Assembly: GCA_913052445.1 (NCBI GenBank)
Contig: CAJXDP010000001.1
Span: 62,001 to 126,000, forward strand
Source: an uncultured Formosa sp.
Lineage (GTDB): Bacteria > Bacteroidota > Bacteroidia > Flavobacteriales > Flavobacteriaceae
Direction of reading: 5' to 3'
Length of the DNA stretch: 64,000 bases
The translations under genes were made by a program, and so were the position numbers. Shown here one piece after another: positions 59,893 through 64,000 of this stretch (the first letter of the stretch is position 1; each line of letters opens with the position of its first letter). The notes beneath the pieces were generated by a model that saw only the letters and a program-made list of their open reading frames with translations, was not told where the DNA came from and did no database searches.

Positions 59893-60270
59893 ATGAAAAA
59901 AAAAATTTTTCTTTTTGCACTTATATTGTTTTTATTTTTTTTAGCGTACAATTATTTGTTTCCTAATCATAGAACTATCAACCTAGAGAATGCTAAATTT
60001 AATGTAGAAGCATCTCTTTTTTTTACTGAGTTTATGGAGGACTCTAAAATAGCAGAATCTAAATACTTAGACCAAACAATTACTGTTTGTGGTGTCATTA
60101 CTTCTGTAAACCTCGAGGATATTACGATTAACAATAAAATTTTCTGTAACTTCGAATCTATGTTAAGTAAACTGAAAGTCAATGATTCAATAGTTGTCAA
60201 AGGAAGATGTATTGGTTTTGACGATTTACTTGAAGAAATTAAATTAGATCAATGTAGTATTGTTAGATAA
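59893..60270 (+). CDS. OB-fold (tRNA_anti-like) membrane-anchored protein
   Basis: N-terminal TM; DQTITVCGVITSVNLEDITINNKIFCNF...KVNDSIVVKGRCIGFDDLLEEIKLDQCSI. Confidence 0.75.
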   Translation: MKKKIFLFALILFLFFLAYNYLFPNHRTINLENAKFNVEASLFFTEFMEDSKIAESKYLDQTITVCGVITSVNLEDITINNKIFCNFESMLSKLKVNDSIVVKGRCIGFDDLLEEIKLDQCSIVR

Positions 60271-60273
60271 CTA

Positions 60274-61125
60274 ATGAAACAATTATTCACCTCCACTTTA
60301 TTGATATGTTGTCTTGTAGTATTTTCTCAAGATGAATTATTAAATGAGATTGATACAGATATAGTAAATCCAACTTATACAAGTGCAGTATTTAAAGGAT
60401 TGAAGGTTATTAATTTTGAATCTACTAAGCTTGTTGCTAACAAGGGATTTAGTTTTATTGTATCGCATCGATTCGGATCAGTGAAAAATGGATTTCAGAA
60501 TCTTTTTGGATTAGATGAAGCCGTAACTCATTTAAATTTTGTTTACGGACTTTCTGAAAATATTAATATAAGCGCTTCTAGAAGCTCCAATCAGAAAATA
60601 TATGAAGTAGCTACTAAGTTTAGATTAGTGAATCAGCAAGCCGGTAAAATGCCTTTTACAGTTGTTGGTTATACTTCTGTATTAGCAAATACTTCTCTAG
60701 ACACAGATAACTTGCCTAAACTTGAGTTTAAACACCGATTGAGTTATGTTGCGCAATTGTTAGTCTCTAGAAAAATAAATAAGAATTTATCACTTATTCT
60801 TTCACCCACATTTTTTCATGATAATTATTTAACCGATGATCTTCAGGATAACTCACAGTACGGACTTGGTTTTGGAGGCCGTTATAAGCTTGGAAAACGC
60901 TGGTCTTTTAATACGGAGTACGGAGTGCATTTGAACAGAAGTGACAATTCATTGTATAAAAATCCTTTTTCTATAGGAGTAGATTTAGAGACAGGTGGCC
61001 ATGTTTTTCAGTTACTCTTTACTAATTCTCAGTCTATGTATACCAACGGAGTATTTGGAACAAGTACCGGGGAGTGGGGAGAAAGCGATGTATATTTTGG
61101 ATTTAATTTAGCTCGTTCTTTCTAA
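60274..61125 (+). CDS. DUF5777-like outer-membrane beta-barrel protein
   Basis: Signal peptide; SFIVSHRFGSVKNGFQNLFGLDEA, alternating beta pattern, C-terminal aromatic ...FNLARSF. Confidence 0.82.
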   Translation: MKQLFTSTLLICCLVVFSQDELLNEIDTDIVNPTYTSAVFKGLKVINFESTKLVANKGFSFIVSHRFGSVKNGFQNLFGLDEAVTHLNFVYGLSENINISASRSSNQKIYEVATKFRLVNQQAGKMPFTVVGYTSVLANTSLDTDNLPKLEFKHRLSYVAQLLVSRKINKNLSLILSPTFFHDNYLTDDLQDNSQYGLGFGGRYKLGKRWSFNTEYGVHLNRSDNSLYKNPFSIGVDLETGGHVFQLLFTNSQSMYTNGVFGTSTGEWGESDVYFGFNLARSF

Positions 61126-61140
61126 AGCAAACTTATAGTT

Positions 61141-62316
61141 TTATTTTTCAAAGTCTATTTTAGTGACAATTTTAGGAATTTCTCGTAATAGCATCTCACT
61201 TTCCAACTTATCTACTTTGTCTTTTAAATCTTTGGTTAGAATTTTTTTATTTCGCTTTTCCATGGGTGGGTTCAGCTTTTCAGCATTCTCAAATTTAATG
61301 ACGTTTTCTAGAATCTCTCTAGGAAGCTGCGTCCCAGCCTTAGTTAAGGTATCTAAAAACTCACGCGCAAAAAATTCATCGATTTGAATTCGTCTTTTTG
61401 TGGTGTGTGCAAATTTACCAATAATTCTACAAACGTTATCCCGATCTTCAGGACTTAGTTTATCTGCAAACTCATAGTCTTCAATTTTCTTGAGACTTAA
61501 AATTATAGGCTCTAATGCGTCTTTTGTTATAATATAGACATTGTAATCTCCAATATTATAATGAAACTGATTGATTACTTCTAGAGTGTTAGACGGTATG
61601 ACTAGAAATAAGTCATTTTTAACATCCTCATGTTTAGCATATTTTTTTAAACTTTCAGTTTGAAGTTTTATGTATTTAGGGAAATTAGTTAAATCATCAT
61701 TAGCAGGACTTTTAGCATCAAACACTATTAATTGCTCCATAATTTCAATAGAATTATCAGGTTTATTTCTAGAGTGTGGAAAATCTTCTTGACTGATATA
61801 TTTTATGATATTATTTCTGCAAATGAGTTGGAGGTGATTTTGAACATCTTTCTCGTGTTCAGACCATTTTAACTTCATTTTATTTAATAAAATTTCTTTT
61901 TCCTTTACACGATCATCATTAAGACGTTCCTTTTCTTTTTCAAGTGATTGTTGTAACGTTACAGCTGTCGCAATGTTTTTATTAGTTTCTTTTTGACGTC
62001 CATCTTCTGCTTTTTGAAATGAGATGGTTTCATTTTTAAGGTTATTTCTCTCTATTTCTACAAGCTTTAATCGTTCTTCAGACCTAGCTTTTTCGAGTTT
62101 AATTTGCTCAAATCCTTCCAGCTTAGCCGCTATGATTTCTAATTGTTTATTTAAGTTTGAAATATTAGCATCTTTTTCAGTAACTTCTTTTTCTAATAAT
62201 GAGATTCTAGAATCTTTAAGTTGAATTTGATCCTGATTGTTTAATTTTGGCTGTTTCAAATATAATGCCAGTCCTAAAAAGCCTAAAAAAATAACGATTA
62301 AGATTATATATTCCAT
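61141..62316 (-). CDS. RmuC-like membrane-anchored coiled-coil protein with PD-(D/E)xK-like region
   Basis: N-terminal TM, long coiled coil, then KPDNSIEIMEQLIVFDAKSP. Confidence 0.6.
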   Translation of the reverse strand: MEYIILIVIFLGFLGLALYLKQPKLNNQDQIQLKDSRISLLEKEVTEKDANISNLNKQLEIIAAKLEGFEQIKLEKARSEERLKLVEIERNNLKNETISFQKAEDGRQKETNKNIATAVTLQQSLEKEKERLNDDRVKEKEILLNKMKLKWSEHEKDVQNHLQLICRNNIIKYISQEDFPHSRNKPDNSIEIMEQLIVFDAKSPANDDLTNFPKYIKLQTESLKKYAKHEDVKNDLFLVIPSNTLEVINQFHYNIGDYNVYIITKDALEPIILSLKKIEDYEFADKLSPEDRDNVCRIIGKFAHTTKRRIQIDEFFAREFLDTLTKAGTQLPREILENVIKFENAEKLNPPMEKRNKKILTKDLKDKVDKLESEMLLREIPKIVTKIDFEK

Positions 62317-62378
62317 AATAATTAATATAAGGTTTTTTTGAACTAAAAGAGTTAAGGAAAAATTTTATAAAAGTTTTC

Positions 62379-62876
62379 TTACGCTAATTTAAGATATTTT
62401 TTTTCAATAAATCTAAATCCGTAAATCATCAATCCTGAATAGAATAAATCACCCAAAAGGGAATTTCTAAAAAAGGGAATGGCAAGGGTATAACATTCAA
62501 TTAAGCCAGTCCATGTTTTTGGATACCCAATAAGCCACACTCCAAAATTAGTCACAATAAAAAAACTGAAACTCCCAATTAGGATAGTAAATATACTTGG
62601 TTTGTTTGTTTGAGTTCCAATAAAACAAACCAATATAAAGGCACTATATACAAAGATAGAAATTGTGTAAAATCCTAAAAAAACATCTGATAAAAACATA
62701 ATAAATACAGGGCATAGGTATGCCATTTTTCTATTTGAAAAATAGATACCACCAAATAGAGCTATAGCGGTCACAGGTGTAAAATTTGGGAGATGAGGGA
62801 CTAGTCTAAATAGCACAGCAATTAGCATAAACGCCACTATAACTAACTGTTTTTTTGTAAGGATACTCTTATACAT
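62379..62876 (-). CDS. DUF6580-like small multipass membrane protein
   Basis: FRLVPHLPNFTPVTAIALFGGIYFSNRKMAYLCPVFIMFLSD motif. Confidence 0.75.
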   Translation of the reverse strand: MYKSILTKKQLVIVAFMLIAVLFRLVPHLPNFTPVTAIALFGGIYFSNRKMAYLCPVFIMFLSDVFLGFYTISIFVYSAFILVCFIGTQTNKPSIFTILIGSFSFFIVTNFGVWLIGYPKTWTGLIECYTLAIPFFRNSLLGDLFYSGLMIYGFRFIEKKYLKLA

Positions 62877-62989
62877 ATAACAAGTTTATTTTCAAAAATA
62901 ATATTATTTCATCCAAAACGAACAATTCTATTTATAAATTTAAGTATAAATTATAATATCGTGAGGAGTTGTTAAAACCTCAAGTATTT

Positions 62990-64000
62990 CTAATCAAGAT
63001 ACATATCTTGTATATGAGGAATAAAAGAATTTGAATCTAAAATAGGAGATACGCCTGGAGCATTAGTTTCGAATCTTCCAGAATTTTGTATTGCTAAAAG
63101 AGCTGCTGCGAGCATAGGCTCCTCGATAGTGCCTATTACTCCGTAATTATTAACAGACTCTTTAACTTCTATATCAGGAATTAATCCAGTAGAAGGGACC
63201 ACTATATCATCTTTATTTACCGTGATAGCTACAAGAGGTTGAAGCGCGTATAAATGACCTGAATTAGCTCCATTTCTTTGAAATGTAGGAGAATCATAAA
63301 TAGTTATTGATGCTTGAGATTTACCTACTGTTTTAGTTCCTATCTGAACAACATCAATGTAAGCACTTAAGCTATTTATAATCATTTCACTAGCAGAAGC
63401 TGAACTGCCTGATGTTAATACATAGACTTTACTGAGCCCAAGTGAATTTATACTACCTCCTTGAGTTAGGTTGCTAGAGAAGTTGTAATTTGAATTATTA
63501 TTTTGTAAATCATTATTGTATTGAAGTTTAGCAAAAATGCCTTCTGAAAATCCAGTAATCATACTCCCTAAGACAGACGCAGAATTCACACTTCCTCCAG
63601 GGTTGTATCTTAGGTCTAGAACCAAATGCTGAATATTTTGAGTTTGAAATTCTCCAAAAGCGTTGTTAAGTTGATCATCAAATTCTGAGATGAATCCATT
63701 ATACATTAAATACGCTACATTTTCTCCATCTAAATTGAATACATCTGTTTTAAATATTGGGTTTTCGTAATAAATTGTTTTAGTTAATGTTACTGTCTCA
63801 GAAGTATTAGTTATTGAGTCATCATCAATATCTTCAGTTCCATTATTATTGTAGGTTGCCATTCCAATGGTATAGCTTTCACTGGCAAGAAGTGTTTGAA
63901 GATTGTTAACTGATAATATTTGATCATCTATTTTATTAAAAACCTGACCTCGACTAATATAACTGCTACTTGCGTTACTTTCTGGCAATACTAAACGAAT
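62990..64000 (-). CDS. S41-family peptidase (C-terminal processing peptidase-like), 5' truncated by window edge
   Basis: LVLDLRYNPGGSVNSASVLGSMI and VYVLTSGSSASASEMIINSL; frame open to window end. Confidence 0.9.
   Translation of the reverse strand: MRLVLPESNASSSYISRGQVFNKIDDQILSVNNLQTLLASESYTIGMATYNNNGTEDIDDDSITNTSETVTLTKTIYYENPIFKTDVFNLDGENVAYLMYNGFISEFDDQLNNAFGEFQTQNIQHLVLDLRYNPGGSVNSASVLGSMITGFSEGIFAKLQYNNDLQNNNSNYNFSSNLTQGGSINSLGLSKVYVLTSGSSASASEMIINSLSAYIDVVQIGTKTVGKSQASITIYDSPTFQRNGANSGHLYALQPLVAITVNKDDIVVPSTGLIPDIEVKESVNNYGVIGTIEEPMLAAALLAIQNSGRFETNAPGVSPILDSNSFIPHIQDMYLD

Noticed and set aside
1-64000. CRISPR arrays, IS elements, prophage, toxin-antitoxin, restriction-modification or other defence genes, tRNA/rRNA, riboswitches
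   Set aside because: Looked for repeats, transposase/integrase motifs, cloverleaf-like and aptamer-like intergenic sequence; none convincing by eye. tRNAscan-SE and Infernal would be decisive

Overview
AT-rich, gene-dense chromosomal segment from a marine-type Flavobacteriia/Bacteroidota genome. The lineage is inferred from family content and from TTG-N19-TANNTTTG promoters. About 58 supported protein-coding genes are mostly housekeeping or metabolic: purL, carB, rsmB, mtaB, rpmE2, rpmH, oxyR, a fadN-fadA-fadE beta-oxidation operon with a MarR regulator and fadD, two ECF sigma modules, an MsbA-like ABC exporter, a phosphohexomutase, and several exported peptidases. I found no CRISPR array, transposon, prophage, rRNA, tRNA or recognisable defence island. 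The ORF track misses rpmH (55713..55871, + strand). Items most worth a second look: paired near-identical palindromes over the predicted marR-fadNAE promoter; a dihydroorotase paralogue with both HxH metal ligands replaced by Ser; a bacterial LETM1-like protein; a divergent cytochrome c/YceI/OB-fold/beta-barrel cluster; a membrane-anchored RmuC-like nuclease-fold protein; a degenerate YjdJ-like GNAT; a PlsC-like acyltransferase with HX5D; a GT2-Rossmann fusion; and a perfect inverted repeat filling the spacer of the rpmH promoter. All family assignments are by eye from translated sequence, with no database search.
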